64,000 nucleotides of DNA, from assembly GCF_018860165.1 (NCBI RefSeq), contig NZ_JAHKNG010000009.1, positions 52,452 through 116,451 on the forward strand, in the 5' to 3' direction. The notes under the pieces are model-generated. The model had not been told where the DNA came from and searched no databases. It saw only the letters and a list, made by a program, of their open reading frames with translations. Below, one piece after another: positions 10,815 through 23,700 of the stretch (positions within the stretch are counted from its first letter, which is position 1; every line of letters starts with the position of its first letter). The translations under genes were made by a program, and so were the position numbers. The DNA comes from Paracoccus marinaquae. GTDB taxonomy: Bacteria > Pseudomonadota > Alphaproteobacteria > Rhodobacterales > Rhodobacteraceae.

Positions 10815-11068
10815 CAGGCGGTTTCCACGACATGGAAGCTGGTCGCGGTGACGCCGGCCTGGCTGTTGAAGGCGCCGGCCCCGCCGTCCAGATAGGCGCG
10901 CGCCGCCTGCGCGTCGCCGATGCTGAACAGCGCCCAGGCGCTGGTCCCGCTTTCGCGCCACAATTGCAGCAAAGACAGGCTGTTATGGGCGCGATCCTCG
11001 GCATCGGCATCGAAGGCGGCCTTGAAGCCCGCATAGTCCTTGACGGTGTAATGGGCGATCAGTTGCAT
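10814..11068 (-). CDS. Small conserved hypothetical protein
   Basis: 84 residues beginning MQLIAHYTVKDYAGFKAAFD. The short alternating pattern, with a beta strand, a helix starting at DYAGFKAAF, and a middle RESGTSAWALFSIGD, looks like a ferredoxin-like or dimeric alpha-beta-barrel fold similar to small DUF3764-like or antibiotic-monooxygenase-like proteins. No catalytic residues can be named. It overlaps the MAPEG gene and lies after a 529-base gap. Confidence 0.65.
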   Translation of the reverse strand: MQLIAHYTVKDYAGFKAAFDADAEDRAHNSLSLLQLWRESGTSAWALFSIGDAQAARAYLDGGAGAFNSQAGVTATSFHVVETA

Positions 11069-11597
11069 GCGACATGTCCTGCCATGGCGGCGCGGATAGA
11101 CCGGCGATCCGCGCCGGTGATTTCGTAAAGCCCGCGCCGGGCCGGCCTATTCCGGGTGCCGCGGGCAAGATCCATAGGGCCAGACAACGCCGCAACCGGG
11201 GCCGGGGTTGCCGCAGGCCCGGCGATCCGGTGACGGCGCCTCATGCCGGCCGCAGGGTGTTGCGCAACGGCGGCGTGCGTTGCGTGTCGCGCAGCGCCGC
11301 CGTGCGGCACCCGGAACGCCAGCATTTGCCGGGTTTTGGCCCGCACAGCGCGTCCACCGGAGGCGCACAGGGCCTGCACAGGCTGTACACAGCTTGCGGG
11401 CGTTGCGCGTGGAAAGCGTTTACCAGATGGCGTTTCACGGGGGGCGGCATTGCCGGTGAGGGTCAGGAGAACCACCAACGCGCCGCTGTCGAGCCTGACG
11501 GGCGTCCGAAGGGCAAGCGAACCAAGGTCGCTGGTTGCCTGCACTCCGGCCTTGTCATGCTCCATCGGCACATCGTCGCGATGGTTCTCTGCCTGCA
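11069..11597. other. 529-base gene-free region with a large GC-rich hairpin
   Basis: I see no convincing gene here; the open frames are out of character for proteins. The main structure is an inverted repeat at 11255-11312: a 9-bp perfect stem (ACGGCGGCG at 11267-11275 with CGCCGCCGT at 11295-11303) extended outward by an imperfect GGGTG/CACCC pairing. Between 11341 and 11400 the short word CACAG recurs several times. The region lies after sucB and before the small gene, MAPEG gene and lpd on the minus strand, so it could hold a terminator or attenuator and a promoter for lpd. Confidence 0.45.
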
Positions 11598-13145
<1,548 letters not shown>

Positions 13146-13149
13146 CGGG

Positions 13150-16116
13150 TCATCCTTCGATATCGAGCGCTTCGTTCACCAGCGCGTCCTGCTCGGCCTT
13201 GTGGCGCGAGGCAAGGCCGGTGGCGGGCGACGCGGCGGCGTTGCGGCCGACATAGCGGGCGCGGCGATGCTTGGAGCCGAGCCGTTCCAGCACCCATTCC
13301 AGATAGGGATCGACAAAGGTCCAGCCGCCCTGGTTGCGCGGTTCCTCCTGGCACCAGACCACCTCGGCCTGCGGGAAGCGGCCCAGTTCCTTCACCATCG
13401 CCTGCGCCGGGAAGGGATAGAACTGTTCCAGCCGCAGCAGGTAGACATCGTTGACCCCGGCCTCGTCGCGGGCCTTCAGCAGGTCGTAATAGACCTTGCC
13501 CGACGAGATCACGACCCGGCGGATTTTGCTGTCATCGGCCAGTTTGGTCGGCGAGTTGCCGCGTTCGGCATCGTCCCAGAGGATCCGGTGGAAGGTCGAG
13601 CCGGTCTGGAATTCCTCGGCCCTGCTGACCGCCAGCGGATGGCGCAGCAGCGATTTCGGCGTCACCAGCACCAAGGGCTTGCGGAAGCCGCGATGCATCT
13701 GCCGGCGCAGGATGTGGAAATAGTTCGCCGACGTGGTGCAGTTGGCGACGATCCAGTTATCCTCGGCGCACATCTGCAGGAAGCGTTCCAGCCGGGCCGA
13801 GCTGTGTTCGGGGCCCTGACCCTCGAAGCCATGCGGCAGCAGCATGACGAGGCCGGACATGCGCAGCCATTTCTTCTCGCCCGAGGAGATGAACTGGTCG
13901 AACATGATCTGCGCGCCATTGGCGAAATCGCCGAACTGCGCCTCCCACATCACCAGGCTGTTCGGTTCGGCCAGCGAATAGCCGTATTCGAAGCCCAGCA
14001 CCGCATATTCCGACAGCATCGAGTCGATGACCTCGTAGCGGGCCTGACCCTCGGCGATGTTGTTCAGAGGGTAATAGCGATCCTCGGTCTTCTGGTCGAC
14101 GAAGGCCGAATGGCGCTGGCTGAAGGTGCCCCGCGTGCTGTCCTGGCCGGCCAGGCGGACGCCATGGCCCTCGACCAGCAGCGAGCCGAAGGCCAGCGCC
14201 TCGCCGGTGGCCCAGTCGAAACCCTCGCCGGAATCGAACATCTGCGACTTGGCGGCCAGCAGCCGGCCGACGGTCTTGTGCAGGCTGAAGCCGTCGGGGG
14301 CGGTGGACAGCGCGCGGCCGATCCGGGTCATCGTCTCGGGCGGAATGCCGGTCGCGCCGGCGACATATTCGGCGCCCTCACGCTCGAAGCCCGACCATTT
14401 GCCGTCGAGCCAGTCGGCCTTGTTCGGCTTGTAGTTCTTGCCGATCTCGAACTCTTCGTTCAGATGCGCCTGGAAGGCGGCCTTCATGTCCTCGATCTCG
14501 CCTTCGGGGATCAGCCCGTCCTTGACCAGCCGGTCGGTGTAAAGCTGCAGCGTCGTCTTGTGCGATTTGATCTGCGTGTACATCTGCGGGTTGGTGAACA
14601 TCGGCTCGTCGCCTTCGTTGTGACCGAAGCGGCGATAGCAGAAGATGTCGAGGACCACGTCCTTGTGGAATTTCTGCCGGAACTCGATCGCGACGCGGGC
14701 GGCGTGGACCACCGCCTCGGGGTCGTCGCCGTTGACGTGGAAGATCGGCGCCTCGACCATCAGCGCGATATCGGTCGGATAGGGCGAGGTGCGGCTGAAA
14801 TGCGGCGCCGTGGTGAAGCCGATCTGGTTGTTCACCACGATATGGATGGTGCCGCCGGTCTTGTGGCCGCGGATGCCCGACAGCTGCAGGCATTCGGCCA
14901 CCACGCCCTGCCCGGCGAAGGCCGCGTCGCCATGCAGAAGGATCGGCAGGACCGCGGTGCGATCGACCGAATCGCCGATCTGGTCGCCCTTGGCCCTGGC
15001 CTTGCCCAGCACCACCGGGTTCACCGCCTCGAGATGCGAGGGGTTGGCGGTCAGCGACAGGTGCACGGTGTTGCCGTCGAATTCGCGGTCGGAACTGGCG
15101 CCGAGGTGGTATTTCACGTCGCCCGAGCCGTCCACGTCCTCGGGCTTGAAGCTGCCGCCCTGGAATTCGTGGAAGATCGCCCGGTAGGGCTTGGACAGGA
15201 CATTGGCCAGCACCGAGAGGCGGCCGCGATGCGGCATGCCGACGACGATGTCCTGCACCCCGAGGGCGCCGCCGCGCTTGATGATCTGTTCCATCGCCGG
15301 GATCAGCGCCTCGCCGCCATCAAGGCCGAAACGCTTGGTGCCCATGTATTTCACATGCAGGAACTTCTCGAAGCCCTCGGCCTCGACCAGCTTGTTCAGG
15401 ATCGCGCGGCGGCCCTCCTGGGTGAAGGCGATCTCCTTGCCGTAGCCCTCGATCCGTTCCTTCAGCCAGGCGGCTTCATCGGGGTTCGAGATATGCATGT
15501 ATTGCAGCGCGAAGGTGCCGCAATAGGTGCGCTTCATCAGTTCCGCGATCTGCCGGATGGTGGCGATCTCGAGGCCGAGCACGTTGTCGATGAAGATCGG
15601 CCGGTCCAGATCGTCGGGACCGAAGCCATAGGTCGCGGCCTTCAGCTCGCCATGATCGGGCACGTCGCGCAGCCCCAGCGGGTCCAGATCGGCATGCAGA
15701 TGGCCGCGGATCCGGTAGGCGCGGATCAGCATCAGCGCGCGGATCGAATCCAGCACCGCCTGGCGCATCTGGTCCTCGGTCAGGCCGACGCCCCTGGCCT
15801 CGGCCTTGGCGGCGATCTTCTTCATCGCCGCCTCGGCCTCGGGCTCGCCGGCCATCGGCCATTCGCCGGTCAGCGCGGCGGTGGTGTCATCCGCGGGCAT
15901 CGGCGGCCAGTCGGCGCGCGCCCAGCTTGCCCCCTTGGCCTCGCGGACCGCATCGGCCTCGGCATCGCCAAGGCCGCGGAAGAAGCCGTCCCACGCCTGA
16001 TCGACGGCCGCGGGGTTTTTGGCCCACTGCCCGTAAAGCTGTTCGACATAGGCCGCGTTATGGCCCTGAAGGAAGGAAGAGTCGTGGAAATCGGCGTTCT
16101 TGGGGTGTTCGGTCAT
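13150..16116 (-). CDS. sucA: 2-oxoglutarate dehydrogenase E1
   Basis: 988 residues, full length for the thiamine-diphosphate E1 that decarboxylates 2-oxoglutarate. Recognisable stretches are [17 protein letters not shown] at the N-terminus, [19 protein letters not shown] [16 protein letters not shown], the ThDP motif around [27 protein letters not shown], and the C-terminal [12 protein letters not shown]. It is translated just ahead of sucB. A 49-base spacer separates it from the upstream lipoprotein gene, leaving little room for its own promoter, so transcription from further upstream is likely. Confidence 0.97.
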   Translation of the reverse strand: MTEHPKNADFHDSSFLQGHNAAYVEQLYGQWAKNPAAVDQAWDGFFRGLGDAEADAVREAKGASWARADWPPMPADDTTAALTGEWPMAGEPEAEAAMKKIAAKAEARGVGLTEDQMRQAVLDSIRALMLIRAYRIRGHLHADLDPLGLRDVPDHGELKAATYGFGPDDLDRPIFIDNVLGLEIATIRQIAELMKRTYCGTFALQYMHISNPDEAAWLKERIEGYGKEIAFTQEGRRAILNKLVEAEGFEKFLHVKYMGTKRFGLDGGEALIPAMEQIIKRGGALGVQDIVVGMPHRGRLSVLANVLSKPYRAIFHEFQGGSFKPEDVDGSGDVKYHLGASSDREFDGNTVHLSLTANPSHLEAVNPVVLGKARAKGDQIGDSVDRTAVLPILLHGDAAFAGQGVVAECLQLSGIRGHKTGGTIHIVVNNQIGFTTAPHFSRTSPYPTDIALMVEAPIFHVNGDDPEAVVHAARVAIEFRQKFHKDVVLDIFCYRRFGHNEGDEPMFTNPQMYTQIKSHKTTLQLYTDRLVKDGLIPEGEIEDMKAAFQAHLNEEFEIGKNYKPNKADWLDGKWSGFEREGAEYVAGATGIPPETMTRIGRALSTAPDGFSLHKTVGRLLAAKSQMFDSGEGFDWATGEALAFGSLLVEGHGVRLAGQDSTRGTFSQRHSAFVDQKTEDRYYPLNNIAEGQARYEVIDSMLSEYAVLGFEYGYSLAEPNSLVMWEAQFGDFANGAQIMFDQFISSGEKKWLRMSGLVMLLPHGFEGQGPEHSSARLERFLQMCAEDNWIVANCTTSANYFHILRRQMHRGFRKPLVLVTPKSLLRHPLAVSRAEEFQTGSTFHRILWDDAERGNSPTKLADDSKIRRVVISSGKVYYDLLKARDEAGVNDVYLLRLEQFYPFPAQAMVKELGRFPQAEVVWCQEEPRNQGGWTFVDPYLEWVLERLGSKHRRARYVGRNAAASPATGLASRHKAEQDALVNEALDIEG

Positions 16117-16165
16117 CGGTCTACGCGTCCCTGACGCTGTGGCTGGGATGTGAGGGGGTGGGGGC

Positions 16166-16642
16166 TCATGCGGCGGCGCCGCATTTGACGATCATGATCT
16201 GGACGCCGGGCATGGCGCTGCCGGCGCCCGGCGAATTGGTGCGGCTGCTGGCAACGCCGGTGTCGCCGCAAAGCCGGCCCGGCACGCCATTGACGCTGGC
16301 CGGTTCGGTCTGGGCCGGGCGGAACAGCACGGTATAGCCCGAGCCCGCGTCACCGCTGACCGCAACCACGGCGGCCTGGCGCATGCCGGTGCGGCCATCG
16401 ACGGCCCCCGAGAAGGTCGGCGCGGCCGGCACCTCGGGCAGCGTGGGGGCCGTCGGCGCGGTCGTGGCCGGGGCATAGGGGCTGGTGATCGCCGCCGCCG
16501 GCGTCCGCGGCGCGGGCGCGATCATGGCCGAGGGCGGGGCGACCATGCAGCCCGCCAGCACAAGGACGGCGAGAACCGGCGCGGCGGCGCACGGGCCGGC
16601 GAAAGCCGGGCGCGGGCGGGTGGTCGGAGAATGGCCAGTCAT
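16166..16642 (-). CDS. Small lipoprotein between sucD and sucA (hypothetical)
   Basis: 158 residues from the ATG at 16642, which has GAGGGG upstream. An N-terminal hydrophobic run ends at the lipobox LAVLVLAGC. The next 60 residues are rich in Pro, Ala and Thr (a probable unstructured stalk), followed by a small domain with TGMRQAAVVAVSGDAGSGYTVLF and two Cys (RLCGDTG and VKCG) that could form a disulfide. Function unknown. Longer open frame upstream does not look coding. Confidence 0.65.
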   Translation of the reverse strand: MTGHSPTTRPRPAFAGPCAAAPVLAVLVLAGCMVAPPSAMIAPAPRTPAAAITSPYAPATTAPTAPTLPEVPAAPTFSGAVDGRTGMRQAAVVAVSGDAGSGYTVLFRPAQTEPASVNGVPGRLCGDTGVASSRTNSPGAGSAMPGVQIMIVKCGAAA

Positions 16643-16703
16643 GTGAAACCCCTCGGGCAAAGGACGTGATGCGGGCGGTTGATCTGATGGTCTCATCCCG
16701 GCC

Positions 16704-17060
16704 TCACACACAGTAGATGTCGATGATGGCGGCGCCGGGATCGGCATAGGGCTCGATCCGGGGCACCTGTTCGATGCGCCCGGGCCGGCGACGCTCGAGC
16801 CCGCAAAGGGCGCGGGCCGCGTCCTGATCGGCATTCGCGGGCGCGCGGGCGGGATGGTAGATCAGCCGCCAGCCGAAGTCGCGGCGGGCCACCGTGCGCA
16901 CGGCGTCCGGGGGCAGGGCGCTGGCGACGTGCAGATCGGTGCGCGCCGGGATGCCGCCGGGCAGCATGTCCTCGGTCATCCGGTCGCCGCAGGCAGCGAG
17001 GGCCAGCAGCGCCGCGAGCGACAGCGGCGCAGCCGACGAACCGCCGCATGCCGGGCGCAT
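16704..17060 (-). CDS. Small lipoprotein (hypothetical)
   Basis: 118 residues from ATG 17060; a GTG at 17105 with a GAGG upstream would add 15 residues. The signal ends LAALLALAACGDR, a good lipobox. The mature part has DFGWRLIYHPARAP, two Cys (ALCGLER and the terminal IYCV), and the ending GAAIIDIYCV. The paired Cys pattern recalls the neighbouring small exported proteins. No family recognised. Confidence 0.6.
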   Translation of the reverse strand: MRPACGGSSAAPLSLAALLALAACGDRMTEDMLPGGIPARTDLHVASALPPDAVRTVARRDFGWRLIYHPARAPANADQDAARALCGLERRRPGRIEQVPRIEPYADPGAAIIDIYCV

Positions 17061-17180
17061 CGCCGCGTTGCGTCCTGATCCTGGCTCGGGCTCCTGTCTG
17101 TCCACGTCCTGCCTCGCGCGGTGGGTTGCCGGGGGTGACCGGTGCCGATCCTCGGACGGGCGGCACCGGCTGTCAAATCG

Positions 17181-17522
17181 TCAGTCGCAGGTCACCGCGA
17201 TCTCGGCCAGACCTTCGGTCAGGCCGGAATCGGGCAGAGCCTCGCCGCCGGCGGCGAAGACGCTCTTGTCGGTGAAGGCGCAGATCTTCGCCGGGGCGGC
17301 GGCGACCTGTTCCGGGGTCACGTCGGCCACGCGATAGATGACCGAATATTCGTTTTCCATGCGCGAGGCCGCGACGATGGCGGTGCCCGGCATGCCGGTT
17401 GCCGCGTTCAGGGTCTCGGCCGGGACATCGGTGACCGTCACCAGATCGACTTCGGTTGCCGGTGTGCAGGCGGCCAGCAGCGCGGCGGCGGCGGCGATGG
17501 TCGGTACAAGTACGAACTTCAT
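17181..17522 (-). CDS. Small lipoprotein (hypothetical)
   Basis: 113 residues from ATG 17522, with AGGAG 8 bases upstream. The signal MKFVLVPTIAAAAALLAAC is a textbook lipoprotein leader. The mature protein has ENEYSVIYRVADVTPEQV and two Cys (KICAFTD and the ending AVTCD), again consistent with one disulfide. It lies 65 bases downstream of the sucD stop on the same strand. Function unknown. Confidence 0.7.
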   Translation of the reverse strand: MKFVLVPTIAAAAALLAACTPATEVDLVTVTDVPAETLNAATGMPGTAIVAASRMENEYSVIYRVADVTPEQVAAAPAKICAFTDKSVFAAGGEALPDSGLTEGLAEIAVTCD

Positions 17523-17587
17523 CTGACTCTCCTGTTGGTTATGCGTTGGACGGGCCGAACGTCTCGGCCCGCCCGGTGGTTTCACTG

Positions 17588-18472
17588 TCAGCCCTTGATG
17601 GCCTTCAGCACGGCCTCGCCGAGGCCCGCAGGGCTGTCGGCGACGACGATCCCGGCCTTCTTCATGGCCTCGATCTTGGATTCCGCATCACCCTTGCCGC
17701 CCGAGACGATGGCGCCGGCATGGCCCATGCGGCGGCCCGGAGGGGCAGTGCGGCCGGCGATGAAGCCGGCGGTGGGCTTCCACTTGCCCTTCTTCTTCTG
17801 GTCGGCGAGGAATTCGGCGGCCTCTTCCTCGGCCGAGCCGCCGATCTCGCCGATCATGATGATCGAGGTGGTCTCGTCGTCGTTCAGGAACATCTCCAGC
17901 ACGTCGATATGCTCCATCCCCTTGATCGGGTCGCCGCCGATGCCCACGGCCGAGGACTGGCCGAGGCCCACGTCGCTGGTCTGCTTGACCGCCTCATAGG
18001 TCAGCGTGCCCGAGCGCGAGACGACGCCGACCGAGCCGCGCTGGAAGATCGAGCCCGGCATGATGCCGATCTTGCATTCGTCGGGCGTCATGATGCCGGG
18101 ACAGTTCGGGCCGATCAGCCGCGACTTGCTGTCGACCAGCGCGCGCTTGACCCGCATCATGTCGAGGACCGGGATGCCTTCGGTGATCGCCACGATCAGC
18201 GGGATCTGGGCGTCGATGGCCTCGAGGATCGAATCCGCGGCGAAGGGCGGCGGCACATAGATCGCGGTCGCGTTGGCGCCGGTTTTCGCCACCGCCTCAT
18301 GGACCGAGTTGAAGACCGGCAGGCCGATATGCTCGGTCCCGCCCTTGCCCGGCGTCACGCCGCCGACCATCTGCGTGCCATAGGCGATGGCCTGTTCGGT
18401 GTGGAAGGTGCCCTGCGAGCCGGTCAGCCCCTGGCAGATGACTTTGGTGGTCTTGTCGACGAGAATGGCCAT
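17588..18472 (-). CDS. sucD: Succinyl-CoA ligase (ADP/GDP-forming) alpha subunit
   Basis: 294 residues, full length. CoA-binding domain [18 protein letters not shown], the ligase signature including [27 protein letters not shown], and the phosphohistidine region [20 protein letters not shown] with the active His are all present. It pairs with SucC for the substrate-level phosphorylation step of the TCA cycle. Three small exported-protein genes separate it from sucC, an interleaving not usual outside this group. Confidence 0.97.
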   Translation of the reverse strand: MAILVDKTTKVICQGLTGSQGTFHTEQAIAYGTQMVGGVTPGKGGTEHIGLPVFNSVHEAVAKTGANATAIYVPPPFAADSILEAIDAQIPLIVAITEGIPVLDMMRVKRALVDSKSRLIGPNCPGIMTPDECKIGIMPGSIFQRGSVGVVSRSGTLTYEAVKQTSDVGLGQSSAVGIGGDPIKGMEHIDVLEMFLNDDETTSIIMIGEIGGSAEEEAAEFLADQKKKGKWKPTAGFIAGRTAPPGRRMGHAGAIVSGGKGDAESKIEAMKKAGIVVADSPAGLGEAVLKAIKG

Positions 18473-18487
18473 GCTTTCGGCTCCTGC

Positions 18488-18952
18488 TTAGTTATGGGCG
18501 ATGCGGAAGACCGCATCCGTCCCGTTTGTCCCGGATTCGATGGTGAAGGTTCCGCTGGTGGTATGGAGGGTGACCCGTTCGGGCGCGATGGCCGCGAAAT
18601 GGCCGCCGGTCCTGTCGGCAAAGCCCTGGCCCAGCCGCTGCAATTCGGCCGGGGTGGCGGGGCTGGCCCCGGCGACGGTGAGGGCGCAGCTGCGGCCCTC
18701 GACGATCTCGGGGCGGGCCGCGGGCAGCGCCGGGGCTTCCCCGGCCGCACGCAGGGCCGCGAGGATCGTGGCCTCGTGCAGGTCGGGGGCCTCGGCGACG
18801 CAGACCGCGTCGAAGAGTTGCAGCGCCGGATTGGTGCCGCCCGTGGGCGCCCCGGTCGTCCCGGCCGTGCAACCCGCCAGCGCCGCCAGTACCAGCGCGG
18901 GGGCCAGTGCCGGGCGGATCGCACCGGTTCGGGTTGGGGTCAGACTGGCCAT
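18488..18952 (-). CDS. Small lipoprotein (hypothetical)
   Basis: 154 residues with signal ending LVLAALAGCTAG, a lipobox. A Gly/Thr/Ala linker follows, then an alpha-beta domain with FDAVCVAEAPDLHEA and GRSCALTVAG, giving two Cys, and a C-terminal beta pattern RVTLHTTSGTFTIESGTNG. It resembles the size and two-Cys pattern of the other small proteins in this train but no homologous family could be named. It ends 15 bases before sucD starts. Confidence 0.65.
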   Translation of the reverse strand: MASLTPTRTGAIRPALAPALVLAALAGCTAGTTGAPTGGTNPALQLFDAVCVAEAPDLHEATILAALRAAGEAPALPAARPEIVEGRSCALTVAGASPATPAELQRLGQGFADRTGGHFAAIAPERVTLHTTSGTFTIESGTNGTDAVFRIAHN

Positions 18953-19015
18953 CGGCCGCTCCTTGCAGTCGTGTCGGGGCGCGCGGGCGGGGCCGGTGTG
19001 GCCCGCCCGCGCGGG

Positions 19016-19519
19016 TTACATGTTCAGGATCATCGACGAGGTGCCGTTGTCGACACATTCGCCGCTGTTTCCCGCCGCCGAATAGTGGATCCAGATCAGC
19101 CGCTGCGGGGCAAAGACGTTCAGCCCGTCGCAGGGGCCGCGCCGGCCCTCGGGCGTGCCGTTCTCGGAGGTCGACTTGTAGCCGAAGACCGCACGCGCCA
19201 GCCCCAGCCCGATGCCGCGCGCCAGATCGAGCGGCACCTGTCCGGACTGGATCATGCAATAGGTCTCGCCATTGCCGGGCACCGCGACGCCATCGACGCC
19301 CGCGCCCGAGAAGTCGTAGGAGCCCGCGTCCATCCCCGGCGAGACGCTGAACCCGGCCTTCTTCAGCGCCGGGACCAGACTGTCGGGCGCGCCGTAATTC
19401 ACCATGCAGGCCTGAGCGGCGGCCTGCATCGCGCGGGCGGCAGGCGACAGGTTCTGCGCCAGCGCCGGAACCGGGGTCAGTGCCACCAGAAGGGCGGCAA
19501 GGAAATTGCACGTCTTCAT
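19016..19519 (-). CDS. Small secreted protein (hypothetical)
   Basis: 167 residues from ATG 19519. The N-terminus MKTCNFLAALLVALTPVPALAQN is a Sec signal with an ALA-Q cleavage site, so the product is probably periplasmic rather than lipid-anchored. Four Cys remain after cleavage (QACMVNYG, TYCMIQSG, GPCDGLN, GECVDNG), suggesting two disulfides. A glycine-rich stretch ARGIGLGLARAVFGY is present. Family unknown. Confidence 0.7.
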   Translation of the reverse strand: MKTCNFLAALLVALTPVPALAQNLSPAARAMQAAAQACMVNYGAPDSLVPALKKAGFSVSPGMDAGSYDFSGAGVDGVAVPGNGETYCMIQSGQVPLDLARGIGLGLARAVFGYKSTSENGTPEGRRGPCDGLNVFAPQRLIWIHYSAAGNSGECVDNGTSSMILNM

Positions 19520-19612
19520 TTCACTTCTCCCTCTGTTCGCGCGCGGACCCTTGCCAGCGCGGTTGCCGGCAAGCGACAAGTGCGCGCGCACTGTATTCTT
19601 GAGGCCTGCCGG

Positions 19613-20182
19613 TCATTGATCGGCTCCCGGCTTCTGTATGGTCCGCTCTCCATCCACTTCCAGATGCTCGGGTCCGATATTGACGCTGACCAACGACCCT
19701 TCGGGCACGGCATCGCCGGTAAGAACGTAGCGCCAGAAGCTCAGTCCCGACATCACATGCCCGGGCGGCTCATCGGGAAGCCGGACTTCCCCCCCACCCG
19801 ATATCTCGAGGTCGTCACGCGCTTGGACGAAAGCCAGGAAATCCTTGGCCATGGTCTCGCCCGCATCGCCGTCACCGGCGTAAAAGCCGGTGAGACATGC
19901 GCGAGTTTCGGTACGTTCGGTCGAAATGATGGTCACGTTCTCGGCCGCATTCATGTCGCGGGGCAGAACCACGCGGACAACCCCATCGTCCGATTCAGCG
20001 ACGAAACGACTGCCCGCAGGGTCCTGGTCGAGAAGCGCGGAATAGGCTTCCGGATCGCTCAGCGCTGGAATGCACCGGCTTTCGAACATTTCGAAGGCGT
20101 CGGTGATGCCAGCCGTGTGGTTCTGGGCAAAAAGTGGAGTCGCGATGACGCCGGTCAGCAACAAGGCGAAGGGTCCACGCAT
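19613..20182 (-). CDS. Small secreted protein (hypothetical)
   Basis: 189 residues with signal [20 protein letters not shown]. The mature part has two Cys (SRCIPALSD and [10 protein letters not shown]), [18 protein letters not shown] and the late [17 protein letters not shown]. The spacing of the Cys and the NMTDAF-like helix recall small periplasmic proteins common in Rhodobacterales. It starts 4 bases after the sucC stop and so is almost certainly co-translated with sucC. Function unknown. Confidence 0.7.
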   Translation of the reverse strand: MRGPFALLLTGVIATPLFAQNHTAGITDAFEMFESRCIPALSDPEAYSALLDQDPAGSRFVAESDDGVVRVVLPRDMNAAENVTIISTERTETRACLTGFYAGDGDAGETMAKDFLAFVQARDDLEISGGGEVRLPDEPPGHVMSGLSFWRYVLTGDAVPEGSLVSVNIGPEHLEVDGERTIQKPGADQ

Positions 20183-20186
20183 GATC

Positions 20187-21380
20187 CTAGCCCTTCACCG
20201 CCTTCACGATCTTTTCCGCGCCGTCCTTCAGGTCGTCGGCGGCGATCACGTTCAGGCCGCTTTCGTTGATGATCTTCTTGCCCAGATCGACATTGGTGCC
20301 TTCCAGACGCACGACCAGCGGGACCTGCAGGCCGACCTCCTTCACCGCCGCGACGATGCCCTCGGCGATGATGTCGCAGCGCATGATGCCGCCGAAGATG
20401 TTCACGAGGATGCCCTTGACGTTCGGATCCGAGGTGATGATCTTGAACGCCTCGGTCACCTTCTCCTTGCTGGCGCCGCCGCCCACGTCGAGGAAGTTCG
20501 CCGGCTCGGCGCCGTAAAGCTTGATGATGTCCATGGTCGCCATCGCAAGGCCCGCGCCGTTGACCATGCAGCCGATCTCGCCATCCAGCGCGATGTAGTT
20601 CAGGTCGAACTTCGAGGCGGCCAGTTCCTTCGGATCTTCCTCGGTCTCGTCGCGCAGGGCGAGGATGTCGGGCTGGCGATAGAGGGCGTTGTTGTCGAAG
20701 CCCATCTTCGCATCGAGGCATTTCAGGTTGCCGTCGGTGGTGACGATCAGCGGGTTGATCTCGAGCATCTCCATGTCACGCTCGATGAACATGCGATAGA
20801 GGTTCTTGATCAGCGCCACGCATTGCTTGATCTGTTGACCTTCCAGCCCGAGGGCGAAGGCCACGCGGCGGCCGTGGAAATCCGACAGGCCCGAGGCCGG
20901 ATCGACGCTGAAGCTGACGATCTTCTCGGGGGTCGAGGCGGCGACTTCCTCGATATCCATGCCGCCCTCGGTCGAGGCGACGAAACTGACGCGCGAGGTG
21001 CCGCGATCGACCAGCAGCGCCAGATACAATTCGCGCGAGATGTCGCTGCCATCCTCGATATAGATGCGGTTGACCTGCTTGCCCGAGGGGCCGGTCTGAT
21101 GCGTGACCAGCGTGCGGCCCAGCATCTGGCGGGTCAGTTCCTCGGCCTCGGCCACGGATTTGGCCAGGCGCACACCGCCCTTTTCACCGGCGGCGGCTTC
21201 CTTGAAGCTGCCCTTGCCGCGACCGCCGGCATGGATCTGCGCCTTCACGACCCAGAGCGGGCCGTCCATCTCGCCCGCGGCCGATTTCGCCTCGTCGGCC
21301 TTCATCACCACGCGGCCATCGCTGACCGGGGCACCGTATTGACGCAGCAGGGCCTTGGCCTGGTATTCGTGGATATTCAT
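20187..21380 (-). CDS. sucC: Succinyl-CoA ligase beta subunit
   Basis: 397 residues from ATG 21380, beginning [19 protein letters not shown], the standard SucC start. ATP-grasp features ([36 protein letters not shown]) and the C-terminal CoA-ligase-like domain ([17 protein letters not shown]) are intact. The upstream open frame to 21488 is not SucC-like. A 372-base gap with a paired GTGATCAC motif separates it from mdh, so it probably has its own promoter. Confidence 0.97.
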   Translation of the reverse strand: MNIHEYQAKALLRQYGAPVSDGRVVMKADEAKSAAGEMDGPLWVVKAQIHAGGRGKGSFKEAAAGEKGGVRLAKSVAEAEELTRQMLGRTLVTHQTGPSGKQVNRIYIEDGSDISRELYLALLVDRGTSRVSFVASTEGGMDIEEVAASTPEKIVSFSVDPASGLSDFHGRRVAFALGLEGQQIKQCVALIKNLYRMFIERDMEMLEINPLIVTTDGNLKCLDAKMGFDNNALYRQPDILALRDETEEDPKELAASKFDLNYIALDGEIGCMVNGAGLAMATMDIIKLYGAEPANFLDVGGGASKEKVTEAFKIITSDPNVKGILVNIFGGIMRCDIIAEGIVAAVKEVGLQVPLVVRLEGTNVDLGKKIINESGLNVIAADDLKDGAEKIVKAVKG

Positions 21381-21490
21381 CTCGATCCCCTCGTTCGGTT
21401 CGGCAGATTGGGCGGGTAGTGGCACAGACGGCCGCCCCCGCGAAGCGATATTCCCTGAAATACAACAAAACGGGCCGGAACGCGCCATAT

Positions 21491-21519
21491 GTGATCACGG
21501 CTGGAATGGGTGTGATCAC
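21491..21519. promoter_or_regulatory. Double GTGATCAC operator-like site upstream of sucC
   Basis: Two perfect 8-bp palindromes GTGATCAC at 21491-21498 and 21512-21519 are separated by 13 bases, start-to-start 21 bp, i.e. two helical turns on the same DNA face. They lie 111-139 bases upstream of the sucC start codon. The identical pair with the same spacing occurs upstream of sdhC. The binding factor is unknown. Confidence 0.6.
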
Positions 21520-21696
21520 GAAAGCCCCGGCGCTGCGTCGCGGCATCGCGATTCGTCCCCGGCGCCGGCCCCTGCGCCGATCCCGGCGCGGCCCTGCGAC
21601 CCGGCCGGCCGCGCCCGGCCGCCCGCCGTTCATCGGGCAGGGCTGCGGCGGGGCGGGGCAGGGCGGCAGGACGGCGGTGCATCACGGACCCGGAAC

Positions 21697-21726
21697 GGAA
21701 AACGGCGCGCCCAGAATGGCGCGCCG
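21697..21726 (-). terminator. Rho-independent terminator after mdh
   Basis: A perfect 9-bp stem (CGGCGCGCC with GGCGCGCCG, 21703-21726) around a 6-base loop is followed on the minus strand by TTTTCC. It lies 27 bases past the mdh stop codon, so mdh and sucC are probably separate transcripts at least in part. Confidence 0.75.
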
Positions 21727-21752
21727 CATCCAAAGTCTCAAGACCCGTTCGG

Positions 21753-23620
<1,868 letters not shown>

Positions 23621-23700
23621 TGCCGCGCTGCGGCGAAAGCCCCTTGCCAAATCTGGCGCTGCGGGGCAGTTTCGCGCAAGAAAATTGCCCGGAGGTTGCC

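Larger units (their letters stand above)
21381..21752. other. Intergenic region between sucC and mdh
   Basis: This 372-base stretch holds no gene I can support. It contains the mdh terminator hairpin at 21697-21726, a very GC-rich middle, and, nearer to sucC, an AT-richer part with the double GTGATCAC motif (21491-21519) in the position of a regulated promoter for sucC. The AT-rich part between the motif and the sucC start is the likeliest core-promoter location, but no clear -35/-10 pair was found. Confidence 0.5.
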
